A model generated the notes under the pieces. The model was not told where the DNA came from and ran no database searches. It saw only the letters and a program-made list of their open reading frames with translations. From the NCBI GenBank assembly GCA_017995275.1, contig JAGOJE010000017.1, positions 1 through 10,710 on the forward strand: DNA of 10,710 nucleotides, written 5' to 3'. The position numbers were made by a program, and so were the translations under genes. Below, piece after piece: positions 1 through 7,445 of this stretch (the first letter of the stretch is position 1; each line of letters starts with the position of its first letter). Source of the DNA: Rickettsiaceae bacterium (GTDB lineage: Bacteria; Pseudomonadota; Alphaproteobacteria; Rickettsiales; Rickettsiaceae).

Positions 1-537
1 TTTTTTTACATTCTGCCTCTTCACGCCGCCCCTTCCTCTCATCGTAAGAACTATAGAACCAACCATCGCTATAAATAATATTACACCAGCTATTTGGAAT
101 GGTAATGCAAATTCTGTATATAAAAGCCTACCTATAGCGACAGTATTACTTAGGGAAGAACTTATTATATGCCCCCCAACGAATTTTTGCTCCTCCATAG
201 AATGAGTTGCAAGTTCAATAACTATTATCATCTCGGATACTAAAATAGCTAGCAGCACAGACCCCATAAACCAGCTATATTTTGTATCCTTACGAAGGTC
301 AGAAATGCTAGATGCAAGCATCATAACTACAAATAAAAACAATACAGCAACAGCCCCAACATAAACTATAACTAAAGTCATAGCTAAAAATTCAGCTCCA
401 ACCATAATAAATATACTTGCGGCATTGCAAAAAACAAAAATCAACCACAAAACAGAATGCACAGCGCTTCTACTAGATACAGTAGCTATGCTTCCGAAAA
501 TCATAAAAATAGAAAATATATAAAACAAAAACTCCAT
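1..537 (-). CDS. nuoJ: NADH-quinone oxidoreductase subunit J (partial, 3' end beyond window)
   Basis: Membrane-arm subunit of respiratory complex I, which couples NADH oxidation and quinone reduction to proton pumping in the inner membrane. The reading frame opens with ATG at 537 and stays open for 179 codons to the left edge, so only the last few residues and the stop are missing. The translation is strongly hydrophobic with several membrane segments. It carries the conserved NuoJ stretch GAEFLAMTLVIVYVGAVAV followed by LFLFVVMML, which forms the third transmembrane helix of the family. The visible end is basic (RGRGGVKRQNVKK), typical of a cytoplasmic tail. It starts 3 bp after the nuoI stop, with an AGG inside the nuoI end as a weak ribosome binding site, so it is probably translated from the same message as nuoI. 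Family identity is recognised from sequence memory and is secure. Confidence 0.93.
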   Translation of the reverse strand, partial: MEFLFYIFSIFMIFGSIATVSSRSAVHSVLWLIFVFCNAASIFIMVGAEFLAMTLVIVYVGAVAVLFLFVVMMLASSISDLRKDTKYSWFMGSVLLAILVSEMIIVIELATHSMEEQKFVGGHIISSSLSNTVAIGRLLYTEFALPFQIAGVILFIAMVGSIVLTMRGRGGVKRQNVKK

Positions 538-540
538 TTT

Positions 541-1023
541 TTACCTATAAAGATAGTCCTTCTTGAGCCTTTCAGCTATTTCCTTTTCCCAAATTTCGCC
601 ATTTTTTAATAGCTTCTCTTTATCATATAACAGCTGCTGCTGAGTCTTACTAGAAAATTCTGTATTTGGCCCCTCTACTATTGCATCTACTGGACAAGCT
701 TCTTGACATAGCCCACAATATATACATTTTGTCATATCTATATCATATCTTGACGTTCTTCTGCTACCATCTTCTCTTTCTTCTGATTCTATATATATAG
801 CCTGAGCCGGGCAAATTGCCTCACAAAGTTTACATGCTATACATCTCTCCTGACTGTTTTCATATCTTCTAAGCGCGTGCTCCCCCCTAAATCTATAGCT
901 ACGCTTTGGCTTTTCATATGGATAATTTATCGTAACCTTAGGCCTAAACAAGAATTTAAGAGTAAGAACCATTCCTTTTACTATATCCCACAACAATAAG
1001 CTTTTTAGGTAACGCTTAATCAT
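541..1023 (-). CDS. nuoI: NADH-quinone oxidoreductase subunit I (two 4Fe-4S ferredoxin domains)
   Basis: Peripheral-arm subunit of complex I that carries iron-sulfur clusters N6a and N6b, the relay passing electrons towards the terminal cluster N2. The 160-residue product has two classical 4Fe-4S motifs, CIACKLCEAICP (Cys 61, 64, 67, 71) and CIYCGLCQEACP (Cys 100, 103, 106, 110); all eight ligands are intact. The N-terminal 30 residues form the amphipathic/hydrophobic segment that anchors the subunit on the membrane arm, and GEHALRRY at 48-55 is typical of the family. The ATG at 1023 shares one base with the nuoH stop codon. It is preceded by a strong Shine-Dalgarno sequence (AGGAGG) lying inside the end of nuoH, which fixes this start. 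Length is normal for alphaproteobacterial and mitochondrial-type NuoI. Confidence 0.97.
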   Translation of the reverse strand: MIKRYLKSLLLWDIVKGMVLTLKFLFRPKVTINYPYEKPKRSYRFRGEHALRRYENSQERCIACKLCEAICPAQAIYIESEEREDGSRRTSRYDIDMTKCIYCGLCQEACPVDAIVEGPNTEFSSKTQQQLLYDKEKLLKNGEIWEKEIAERLKKDYLYR

Positions 1024-2060
1024 TATACTTCCTCCTCATAATAGGAATTTCTATCTGGAGAATCAGGAAGATTTCCAGTGAAAGTAAGAATAGAAGAAAG
1101 AAATATAACCCAAACCAAAGTAATAGGAAGAAGGAACTTCCAACCAATACGCATTAATTGGTCATATCTGTATCTCGGCAGAGTTGCTCTTATCCAAAGG
1201 AATATAAAAATCAAAAATATGATTTTTCCAAAAAACCATATAAAACCAGGAATAAATGATAAAATCTCTAGATTAAATGGAGGTAAATATCCCCCAAAGA
1301 AAAATATGACTGTCATGGCGCTAATTAATAGCATATTAGCATATTCTCCAAGGAAAAACATAGCAAAAGTCATTGAAGAATATTCCACATTGTAACCCGC
1401 AACTAATTCAGCCTCAGCCTCTGGTAAGTCAAAAGGAAGCCTATTTGTTTCTGCAAGAGCCGATATAAAAAACACAACTGCCATAGGCGAAAGCAATATA
1501 TCTATCCAAATCGGTCTTAATCTTTGCGCCTCAACTATATCTGTAAGATTCATACTACCACTAACAAGAAGAACAGCAACTATAACCAACCCCATTGAAA
1601 CTTCATAAGAAATCATCTGCGCTGAAGAACGCACAGCGCCTAAAAAAGCATATTTTGAATTGCTAGCCCAACCTGCTATCATTATTCCATAAACCCCTAG
1701 GGATGATATAGCTAAAATATATAAAACCCCTACATTTATGTCCGCAAGCACAAAATTCTCTGTAAAAGGAATTACAGCCCAGCCTACTAGGCTCAGTACA
1801 AATGTTACCATAGGCGCTAAAATAAATATTATTTTGCTTGCATTAGTTGGAACTATAATTTCTTTGAATATCAATTTTATAGCATCTGCAATTGGTTGCA
1901 ATAATCCAAAAGGCCCAACAACATTCGGCCCTCTGCGCATCTGCATAAAAGCAATAACTCTACGCTCAGCATATGTAAGATAAGCAACTGATAATAAAAG
2001 TGGTATTATAATCATCAAAATTTTTACAATTATAACCGAAGTATATATGAGATAGTCCAT
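1023..2060 (-). CDS. nuoH: NADH-quinone oxidoreductase subunit H
   Basis: Membrane subunit at the junction of the peripheral and membrane arms of complex I; it forms part of the quinone-binding chamber. The product is about 345 residues with roughly eight hydrophobic segments. Two NuoH/ND1 signatures are visible: YAERRVIAFMQMRRGPNVVGP near residues 30-50, and AETNRLPFDLPEAEAELVAG near 203-222, the acidic quinone-site loop. YNVEYSSM follows directly. The nuoG stop and this start overlap as TGATG. A GTG one codon upstream (2061-2063) is an equally possible start: the GAGGA Shine-Dalgarno sequence lies about 7 nt from GTG and 10 nt from ATG. The ATG is chosen by convention and the difference is one residue. 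Tight overlaps with nuoG and nuoI indicate one operon. Confidence 0.97.
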   Translation of the reverse strand: MDYLIYTSVIIVKILMIIIPLLLSVAYLTYAERRVIAFMQMRRGPNVVGPFGLLQPIADAIKLIFKEIIVPTNASKIIFILAPMVTFVLSLVGWAVIPFTENFVLADINVGVLYILAISSLGVYGIMIAGWASNSKYAFLGAVRSSAQMISYEVSMGLVIVAVLLVSGSMNLTDIVEAQRLRPIWIDILLSPMAVVFFISALAETNRLPFDLPEAEAELVAGYNVEYSSMTFAMFFLGEYANMLLISAMTVIFFFGGYLPPFNLEILSFIPGFIWFFGKIIFLIFIFLWIRATLPRYRYDQLMRIGWKFLLPITLVWVIFLSSILTFTGNLPDSPDRNSYYEEEV

Positions 2061-4087
2061 CACGATATCTTCCTCAAATTTCGCCTAATTTCACTACATT
2101 TTGCCATAGTAGCAGATGCCCTACTTATTGAATTTGTAATATAAAAATCAATATAAGGCTGCTTTATTTCACCTACATCAATATTAGAACTACAATTTTC
2201 AAAGGCTACATCGCAAGGCATGATTTCGCCAAATTTTAGCATATAAGGAACTTCTTTAGAAATCATATTTCGAACTTCATCGAGATCTTTAGGAAATTTC
2301 TTGCCCATAGCATCTGCAATCATAGAAACAATTCTCCAATCCTCTATCGCTTTACCAGGAGAACAAACCGCTTTATTTGTAGTAGATGGACGCCCTTCCA
2401 TATTCACATATATTGCATATTTTTCTGTATATGCTGAGCTAGGTATTATAATATCTGCCTTAGATGCATTTTTATCATTATGATGCCCCTGGTAGATAAT
2501 AAAACAATCTGTAGAATTTTTTATTTCTATATCATCTGCACCGAGCAAATATAACAGTTCCATCTCTCCTTTACTTGCAAGCTCTGTCATTTTTTTTGCA
2601 TTTTTGCTGTTTTTTTTCGGCACAAAACCTATATCTAAAGCACCAATCATAGAAGCATGGTTATGTAATATGTTAAAACCGTTCCAATCACTTCTGATGA
2701 CCCCATATTTTTTTGCTATCTCATATATCATGGATTGTATGGATAGAGAATCCGAACGACTAGTAACGCCATCGCCAATTATTATCATAGCTTTAGATGA
2801 AGTCTCAAGAAGTGTACATAGATCAGATTTGGCTTTATTTATATTAGTGCCAAGCTCTGTAATATTATAAGTCTGGTCGCTAGGGGAACCGATTCTATAC
2901 ACCCTCATCCCACCAGACCTAACTCTACCACCGATTCTTGCATTAAGCACAGGCGCTACCTCTCTGGGATTTGCACCAACAAGAATACATAGATCTGCTT
3001 CAGATATACCAGCTATCTTAGAGTTGAATAGATAATTTCCACGTTTAGATAAGTCAAAATTATACCCAAACTCATTCGCATCTATATTACTACAACCCAA
3101 AGATTCCATCAGCTTTTTCATTATATAAAGCGATTCAACATCTATTAAAGTTCCTGCTATAACCCCAATTTTTTCATGGTCAGCATCACGTAATTTCCCA
3201 GCGATTGTGAAAATTGCTTCACGCATTGATATCTCAACAAGCTTACCATTTTTCCTGATATATGGCCTATCTATACGCTGCAGCCTTAAAGCATCACAAG
3301 AGAATCTTGCTTTATCAGATATCCACTCCTCATTTATATCATCCCTAACTTTAGGAACTATACGAATTACCTCTCCATCTTTAGAGTCTATTCTTATGTT
3401 AGAACCAGTAGCATCCATTACATCTACAGAATAAGTATGTTTTAACTCCCAACTTCTAGCCCTAAAAGCATTAGGCTTTGCAGTAAGGGCTCCTACCGGG
3501 CATAAATCTATCAAATTACCAGATAACTCGGATTCTAAAGCCCTATTTAAGTAAGTTGTGATTTCCATATCTTGCCCACGACCTATTGCAGCAATCTCTT
3601 CTATACCAGCAACATCATTTGCAAATCTTATACATCTGGTGCAATGTATACATCTATTCATGCTGGTTTTTATAAGTGGCCCCATATATTTATCAGGCAC
3701 TGTTCGCTTATTTTCGTGGAATCTACTTTTAGGCATGCCATATTTAAAGACCCCGTCTTGCAAGTCACACTCGCCACCTTCGTCGCATATAGGGCAATCA
3801 AGTGGGTGATTTATGAGGAGAAATTCTAGAACACTTTGTCTTGCCTGGCTAACCCTTTGGCTAGAGGTTTTAACAACCATACCATCAGTAATATTTGTAC
3901 AGCATGAGGGAACAAGCCTTGGAGACTTATCACTCTCTACAAGGCACATGCGGCAATTTCCAGCAACTTCAAGCCGCTTGTGATAGCAGAATTTTGGTAT
4001 CTCAATCCCAGCAATTTCCGCAGCTTCCATTACAGTAATGTCGCTATCTACTTCAAGTTCTTTATCATCTATGATGATCTTAGGCAT
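2060..4087 (-). CDS. nuoG: NADH-quinone oxidoreductase subunit G
   Basis: Largest peripheral-arm subunit of complex I; it passes electrons from the NADH-oxidising NuoF/NuoE module to NuoI. The 675-residue product has an N-terminal 2Fe-2S ferredoxin domain (Cys 34, 45, 48 and 62, around FCYHKRLEVAGNCRMC). Next comes the His-Cys-ligated cluster motif HPLDCPICDEGGECDLQ (His 94, Cys 98, 101, 107), then a 4Fe-4S set CIHCTRC (Cys 146, 149, 152) with the distant LCPVGAL Cys 196. A molybdopterin-oxidoreductase-like domain fills the rest. The region after residue 215 has no CxxC set for the extra N7 cluster, as in mitochondrial-type proteins. The frame can be extended 17 codons to a TTG at 4138, but the family starts at MPKIIIDDKELEV, so the ATG at 4087 is preferred. 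The predicted start has only a purine-rich AGAAG leader. Confidence 0.95.
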   Translation of the reverse strand: MPKIIIDDKELEVDSDITVMEAAEIAGIEIPKFCYHKRLEVAGNCRMCLVESDKSPRLVPSCCTNITDGMVVKTSSQRVSQARQSVLEFLLINHPLDCPICDEGGECDLQDGVFKYGMPKSRFHENKRTVPDKYMGPLIKTSMNRCIHCTRCIRFANDVAGIEEIAAIGRGQDMEITTYLNRALESELSGNLIDLCPVGALTAKPNAFRARSWELKHTYSVDVMDATGSNIRIDSKDGEVIRIVPKVRDDINEEWISDKARFSCDALRLQRIDRPYIRKNGKLVEISMREAIFTIAGKLRDADHEKIGVIAGTLIDVESLYIMKKLMESLGCSNIDANEFGYNFDLSKRGNYLFNSKIAGISEADLCILVGANPREVAPVLNARIGGRVRSGGMRVYRIGSPSDQTYNITELGTNINKAKSDLCTLLETSSKAMIIIGDGVTSRSDSLSIQSMIYEIAKKYGVIRSDWNGFNILHNHASMIGALDIGFVPKKNSKNAKKMTELASKGEMELLYLLGADDIEIKNSTDCFIIYQGHHNDKNASKADIIIPSSAYTEKYAIYVNMEGRPSTTNKAVCSPGKAIEDWRIVSMIADAMGKKFPKDLDEVRNMISKEVPYMLKFGEIMPCDVAFENCSSNIDVGEIKQPYIDFYITNSISRASATMAKCSEIRRNLRKIS

Positions 4088-4109
4088 TTTTCTTCTACTC
4101 TTTATGCGA

Positions 4110-4138
4110 AGCCTAGACGAAATCACATAGTTTTTCAA
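4110..4138 (-). promoter_or_regulatory. Possible promoter ahead of nuoG
   Basis: In the 75-bp hemW-nuoG gap the minus strand reads TTGAAA (4133-4138), a 17-bp spacer, then TAGGCT (4110-4115). The -35 matches the sigma-70 consensus at five of six positions, but the -10 matches at only three. A start just downstream would leave a leader of only about 15 bases before the ATG at 4087. This is the widest gap in the pyrH-nuoJ run, so a secondary promoter is plausible here. The evidence is weak. Confidence 0.25.
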
Positions 4139-4162
4139 GCGTAAGATGAAGATATAATGTAT

Positions 4163-5329
4163 CTATTCCTCAACCGAAAGCAGTCTTGGAACAATATATC
4201 CATGTAGTAGCAAGCCTCTGTCAGTCAATTTTAGATTTTTACCATCAAAAATAGCCAATCCCAAATCTATATAATTTTGTAGTACTTTCATATCTATAAT
4301 ATCTGAAAATTCTAATGATAATAGCTCTTGCAGCTTACAATCGCTTATACCATCTTTTAACCTAAGGCCCATCATTAGAATTTCCTCTGCAACTTCTTCC
4401 TCACTAAGCTCTGCTTTGCTCTGCACTGCTGCAGCATTCAAGGCGGCTTCTTGCCACTTTGCAGGACTATGTATATTCATAACGGCAAATACCCTTTCTC
4501 CCTCTCTGATTCTAGAATGCGCACCAGCACCTATCCCCACATATTCATCATAATTCCAATAAGCTAAATTATGCCTACTTTCATTTCCTGCTTTTGCATA
4601 ATTGGAAATCTCATATCTATAATATCGATTTTCGGATAAATAATTATTAGTCCAATTATACATTTCTGCTGCCAAATCATTTTCTGGAAGCTCAAAATGC
4701 TTATCCTTATGCATCTTAAAAAATGGGGTTCCCTTTTCTATTGTAAGCTGGTAGAGAGACAAATGATCCGCAGAAATTGATACTATTTCGGATAATTCAG
4801 CCTTCCAGTCGCTTAGAGTTTGCAAAGGCCTTGCGTAAATTATGTCAAATGAAGTTCTGTCGAAAGTATTCTTTGCCATTTCAATAGCATTCAGAGCTTC
4901 AGATATATTATGCTTACGTCCCAAGAATTCTAAATCCCTTTGGCGAAGAGATTGCACACCGATAGAAATTCTGTTAACTCCTGCAGATTTAAAATCACGA
5001 AATTTTTGGAGTTCAGATGATGTAGGATTTGCCTCTAAAGTAACCTCAGTAGACGAATCTATAGAGCCAATTTTATGAAGCTTGTTGATTATTGAATAGG
5101 CAAGAGAAGGAGGCATTAATGATGGTGTACCACCACCAAAAAATATTGAAGAAATATATCTGCCTGAAATTTGACTAGTAAAACTATCTATCTCTCTTTC
5201 GTAAGATGTTCTCCAAGCAGATTCATCTATTTCTTCAAGAACATGAGAGTTAAAATCGCAATAAGGACATTTCGAAAGGCAAAATGGCCAGTGTATATAA
5301 ACTGCTATTTGCTGTTTTTTATGCTGCAT
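4163..5329 (-). CDS. hemW: Radical SAM haem chaperone HemW (HemN-like)
   Basis: Member of the HemW branch of the HemN/coproporphyrinogen-III-oxidase-like radical SAM proteins. HemW proteins bind haem and deliver it to respiratory enzymes; older annotations call them oxygen-independent coproporphyrinogen oxidase. The 388-residue product has the radical-SAM cysteines in YIHWPFCLSKCPYCDFNSH (Cys 17, 21, 24). The SAM-binding GGGTPS lies at 65-70, and RHNLAYWNYDEYVGIGAGAHS at about 250-270 is typical of the family. A HemN C-terminal domain begins near MMGLRL at about 319. The N-terminus is short, with few residues before YIH, as in HemW, and it lacks the long N-terminal extension of true HemN. The ATG at 5329 lies 25 bp inside the upstream solenoid gene, so translation is probably coupled. 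Placement beside complex I genes suits a haem/respiratory role but is not proof of one. Confidence 0.9.
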   Translation of the reverse strand: MQHKKQQIAVYIHWPFCLSKCPYCDFNSHVLEEIDESAWRTSYEREIDSFTSQISGRYISSIFFGGGTPSLMPPSLAYSIINKLHKIGSIDSSTEVTLEANPTSSELQKFRDFKSAGVNRISIGVQSLRQRDLEFLGRKHNISEALNAIEMAKNTFDRTSFDIIYARPLQTLSDWKAELSEIVSISADHLSLYQLTIEKGTPFFKMHKDKHFELPENDLAAEMYNWTNNYLSENRYYRYEISNYAKAGNESRHNLAYWNYDEYVGIGAGAHSRIREGERVFAVMNIHSPAKWQEAALNAAAVQSKAELSEEEVAEEILMMGLRLKDGISDCKLQELLSLEFSDIIDMKVLQNYIDLGLAIFDGKNLKLTDRGLLLHGYIVPRLLSVEE

Positions 5330-5982
5330 CCTTTTGTTTGCCCCAAAATTTTTGCAGTTTCATCCACTATCACTTCACCATTACCAGATTCGAAAACTAT
5401 AGTTCCAGTAATCTCGCTATTACCTTTTAATGTTATGGTTTGTTTCTTATGCTTCTTACTTGCCTTAACAACTATGTTACGAGCCGTAGTACCAAGGAAA
5501 GTAGCACGCTCCGCTTCCAGATGAATATCCTGAAATTTTGAGTTCTCAGCAGAGAGATTACCATATACTATGGATTTTCCAGCAATATTTACAGACTTCG
5601 CTACAAAAGCACCATAAACATCTATATTCTTTGCAATTTCCACATTAGAAAATGTTGCTGTTCCATGTATTATACCTTCGCTTGCTCTAAGCCCATCTGC
5701 TGTTATAGAACCATGAATCACGAAATTTCTACATTTTATTTTTCTTCCATCAGCAGATCCATTCACCTCTAGCCTACGATCTATCTTTACATCAAAAAAC
5801 CTCAAGTGACCATTAACTGTAAGAGAATGAAATTTCATATTCTTAAGATCAGCAAAACCATCTAACCTCACATTTTCAAGACTTGTACCTTCTTGCCTTA
5901 TTTCACCGGAAATATTTCCCGCATAAACAGTTAGAGGTAAAAAAGAAATTATGAAAGATATAGTTGCTAGCAATTTTCTCAT
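5305..5982 (-). CDS. Exported beta-solenoid-like repeat protein of unknown function
   Basis: I do not recognise this 225-residue protein by name. It begins with a signal peptide: basic MRK, a hydrophobic core to about residue 18, and a likely cleavage site after VYA (residue 21), so the product should be periplasmic or on the cell surface. The mature part is built of short strands with glycines at near-constant spacing: Gly 26, 42, 58, 75, 91, 107, 124 and 141, steps of 16 or 17 residues. Each sits in a hydrophobic-x-hydrophobic-x-Gly context (LTVNG, LEVNG, FVIHG, IDVYG, SIVYG), followed by looser repeats at 164 and 187. This is the pattern of a right-handed beta-solenoid, reminiscent of bactofilin-like polymer-forming proteins, but I cannot assign a family. 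Its ATG overlaps the frr stop as ATGA and its end overlaps hemW by 25 bp, so it is part of the operon. One Cys occurs at 84 and another at 219. Confidence 0.8.
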   Translation of the reverse strand: MRKLLATISFIISFLPLTVYAGNISGEIRQEGTSLENVRLDGFADLKNMKFHSLTVNGHLRFFDVKIDRRLEVNGSADGRKIKCRNFVIHGSITADGLRASEGIIHGTATFSNVEIAKNIDVYGAFVAKSVNIAGKSIVYGNLSAENSKFQDIHLEAERATFLGTTARNIVVKASKKHKKQTITLKGNSEITGTIVFESGNGEVIVDETAKILGQTKGCSIKNSK

Positions 5983-6539
5983 ATAGTAAGTATCTCCTGC
6001 TCTTTTTGCTTCACTGCTCCATCAATTTTGCTAATAAAATTATCTGTAAGCTTTTGAACATCTTCAGATAGAGAGTGATGCTCGTCCTTAGCTATAAGAT
6101 TATCTTTTTCGAGTTTTTTAAGTATATCCATTCCATCTCTTCTAACATTACGGACAGCTATTTTTGTATTCTCACCATATTTGTGAGCAAGCTTCACAAG
6201 ATCTCTTCTTCTTTCTTCACTAAGCGGAGGAAGAGGCAATCTAATTAACTGACCATCTGATGCAGGATTAAGACCCAGATTAGCCTCAGTTATAGATTTC
6301 TCTACAGCTTTAACCATTGTTTTATCCCATACTTGTACGGATATAGTTTTTGCATCTGGCGTTGATATCGTAGCAACCTGAGAAAGAGGCATTCTTGAAC
6401 CATAAGCTTCCACCATTACAGGATCTAGAAGATTCACAGATGCCCTACCAGTTCTAAGGCCTTTAAGCTCATTATCCAGCACCCTTAATGATGCTTCCAT
6501 TTTTGAAGTAAGATCGTTCATTAATTGTGATTTTTCCAT
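5979..6539 (-). CDS. frr: Ribosome recycling factor
   Basis: Cytosolic protein that, with EF-G, splits the post-termination ribosome so that its subunits can be reused. The 186-residue length is typical. Conserved elements include LRTGRAS at 28-34 in the first long helix of the coiled-coil domain, LPLPPLSEERRRDLVK at 101-116, and AVRNVRRD at 128-135; domain II with its beta-strands lies between about 31 and 104. The ATG at 6539 lies 3 bp after the pyrH stop. It is preceded by a strong AAGGAG Shine-Dalgarno sequence inside the end of pyrH, with 8 nt spacing. The pyrH-frr pairing is the classical bacterial order, usually headed by tsf; tsf is not upstream here. The 4-bp ATGA overlap with the following exported-protein gene suggests coupled translation. 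Confidence 0.97.
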   Translation of the reverse strand: MEKSQLMNDLTSKMEASLRVLDNELKGLRTGRASVNLLDPVMVEAYGSRMPLSQVATISTPDAKTISVQVWDKTMVKAVEKSITEANLGLNPASDGQLIRLPLPPLSEERRRDLVKLAHKYGENTKIAVRNVRRDGMDILKKLEKDNLIAKDEHHSLSEDVQKLTDNFISKIDGAVKQKEQEILTI

Positions 6540-6542
6540 GAT

Positions 6543-7262
6543 TTACACTCCTTGTATTTTTGTATAACTACCTTGACTTTGAACTACACGCGCAAAATTC
6601 CCACTCTCTTTTATCGAGAAAACCTTTATAGGGAGATCATTTTCTCGAGCTAAGGCTATTGCAGCCATATCCATAACATTTAAATTTTTCTGCAAAACAT
6701 CAGTATAAGTAACACGATCAAATTTCTTAGCCATAGGATTCTTTGTTGGGTCAGAACAATATACCCCATCTACCTGAGTTGCCTTTAGAAGCAGGTCGCA
6801 ATTCATTTCGATCGCCCTTAAAACTGCTGCAGTGTCTGTAGTAAAAAACGGATTTCCAGTACCTGCTGCAAAAATTACAACCCTACCTTTTTCCATATGC
6901 CTCTTTGCTTTACGTCTTATATAAGGTTCGCATATACTAGTCATAGGTATTGCTGATAATATTCTAGTATCCATCCCTGAATTTTCGAGAACATTCTGCA
7001 AAGCTATAGCATTTATTACAGTCGCAAGCATTCCCATATAATCTGCAGAAGTACGCTCTATACCCATCAAGGATGCATCCATACCTCTGCATATATTTCC
7101 ACCACCAACAACTATTGATATCTGAATTCCCATATCAAGAACTTCTTTAACGTCGCTAGATATTCGACTCAATGTTTCATGCTCATGACCAAAGCCCTTA
7201 CTCCCCATAAGTGCCTCACCAGAAAGTTTCAACAAAACGCGCTTATATTGCAGTTCAGACAT
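6543..7262 (-). CDS. pyrH: Uridylate kinase (UMP kinase)
   Basis: Cytosolic amino-acid-kinase-family enzyme that converts UMP to UDP with ATP in pyrimidine nucleotide synthesis; the bacterial enzyme is a hexamer, usually activated by GTP and inhibited by UTP. The 239-residue product shows RVLLKLSGEALMG at 8-20, the glycine-rich VVGGGNICRG at 51-60, and the UMP/ATP-site stretch FAAGTGNPFFTTDTAAVLRA at 131-150. The frame extends 17 codons further to a TTG at 7313, but the ATG at 7262 is chosen. It has an AGAGG Shine-Dalgarno sequence 8 nt upstream, and the protein then begins where the family does. It is the first gene of the pyrH-frr-solenoid-hemW-nuo run. The upstream intergenic region is AT-rich and could carry the operon promoter. 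Confidence 0.97.
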   Translation of the reverse strand: MSELQYKRVLLKLSGEALMGSKGFGHEHETLSRISSDVKEVLDMGIQISIVVGGGNICRGMDASLMGIERTSADYMGMLATVINAIALQNVLENSGMDTRILSAIPMTSICEPYIRRKAKRHMEKGRVVIFAAGTGNPFFTTDTAAVLRAIEMNCDLLLKATQVDGVYCSDPTKNPMAKKFDRVTYTDVLQKNLNVMDMAAIALARENDLPIKVFSIKESGNFARVVQSQGSYTKIQGV

Positions 7263-7313
7263 AAAATATACCTCTACTTGAGTATATATATTTATAGAGA
7301 ATATATAGAACAA

Positions 7314-7319
7314 AGTATA
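7314..7319 (-). promoter_or_regulatory. Candidate -10 element for the pyrH operon
   Basis: Minus-strand TATACT matches the sigma-70 -10 consensus at five of six positions and lies about 50 bases before the pyrH ATG. The only -35-like sequence nearby is TTCAAA (7335-7340) with a short 15-bp spacer. An alternative pair, TTGTTC with 17-bp spacing to TATATA, lies closer to the gene. The whole stretch 7263-7345 is so AT-rich that -10-like sequences are expected by chance, so the exact position is uncertain. A promoter somewhere in this gap is likely, because the hairpins upstream appear to end the ankyrin-gene transcript. Confidence 0.3.
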
Positions 7320-7365
7320 GAGGAAATTTTATAATTTGAATTCGCTGAAAAATAAGAAAAAACAG

Positions 7366-7387
7366 AAAAAATGAAACGAACGTTTCA
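7366..7387 (-). terminator. Second small dyad followed by U-tract
   Basis: The plus strand reads TGAAACG-AA-CGTTTCA at 7372-7387, a perfect 7-bp inverted repeat around two bases. As minus-strand RNA it can form a 6-bp stem with a GUUC tetraloop, followed at once by six U (7366-7371) and more U-rich sequence. The layout is that of a weak intrinsic terminator, acting in tandem with the larger hairpin at 7401-7434. The short symmetrical dyad is equally compatible with an operator for a dimeric repressor of the pyrH promoter. Confidence 0.4.
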
Positions 7388-7400
7388 AAAAATAGATAAG

Positions 7401-7434
7401 AGTATTTTATGCCGCGCCAGCAACATAAAATACT
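7401..7434 (-). terminator. Hairpin after the TPR/ankyrin gene, likely terminator
   Basis: The arms AGTATTTTATG (7401-7411) and CATAAAATACT (7424-7434) are perfect 11-bp inverted repeats around a 12-base centre. Read as minus-strand RNA, the centre UUGC-UGGC-GCGG pairs further (two G-U, two G-C pairs), giving a 15-bp stem with a UGGC loop. On the plus strand the two G-U pairs become C-A mismatches, so the fold favours minus-strand transcripts. It begins 12 bases after the ankyrin-gene stop. The first run of U starts about eight bases past the stem, later than in a textbook terminator. Confidence 0.65.
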
Positions 7435-7445
7435 ATTTTTGGAAA

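Noticed and set aside
1078..3829. Several plus-strand open frames opposite nuoH and nuoG
   Set aside because: They are antisense shadows of well-identified genes, with no recognisable domains and no separate start signals.
4088..4138. Upstream extension of nuoG to a TTG
   Set aside because: The family begins at the MPKIII segment encoded from 4087; the extension has no conserved content and coincides with a promoter-like stretch.
7263..7313. Upstream extension of pyrH to a TTG
   Set aside because: The ATG at 7262 has a proper Shine-Dalgarno sequence and matches the family start; the extra residues encode AT-rich noncoding-like sequence.
7372..7434. The inverted repeats as an attachment or transposon-end site
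   Set aside because: No matching direct repeat, integrase, tRNA end or transposase is visible; both dyads are better explained as RNA hairpins or an operator.
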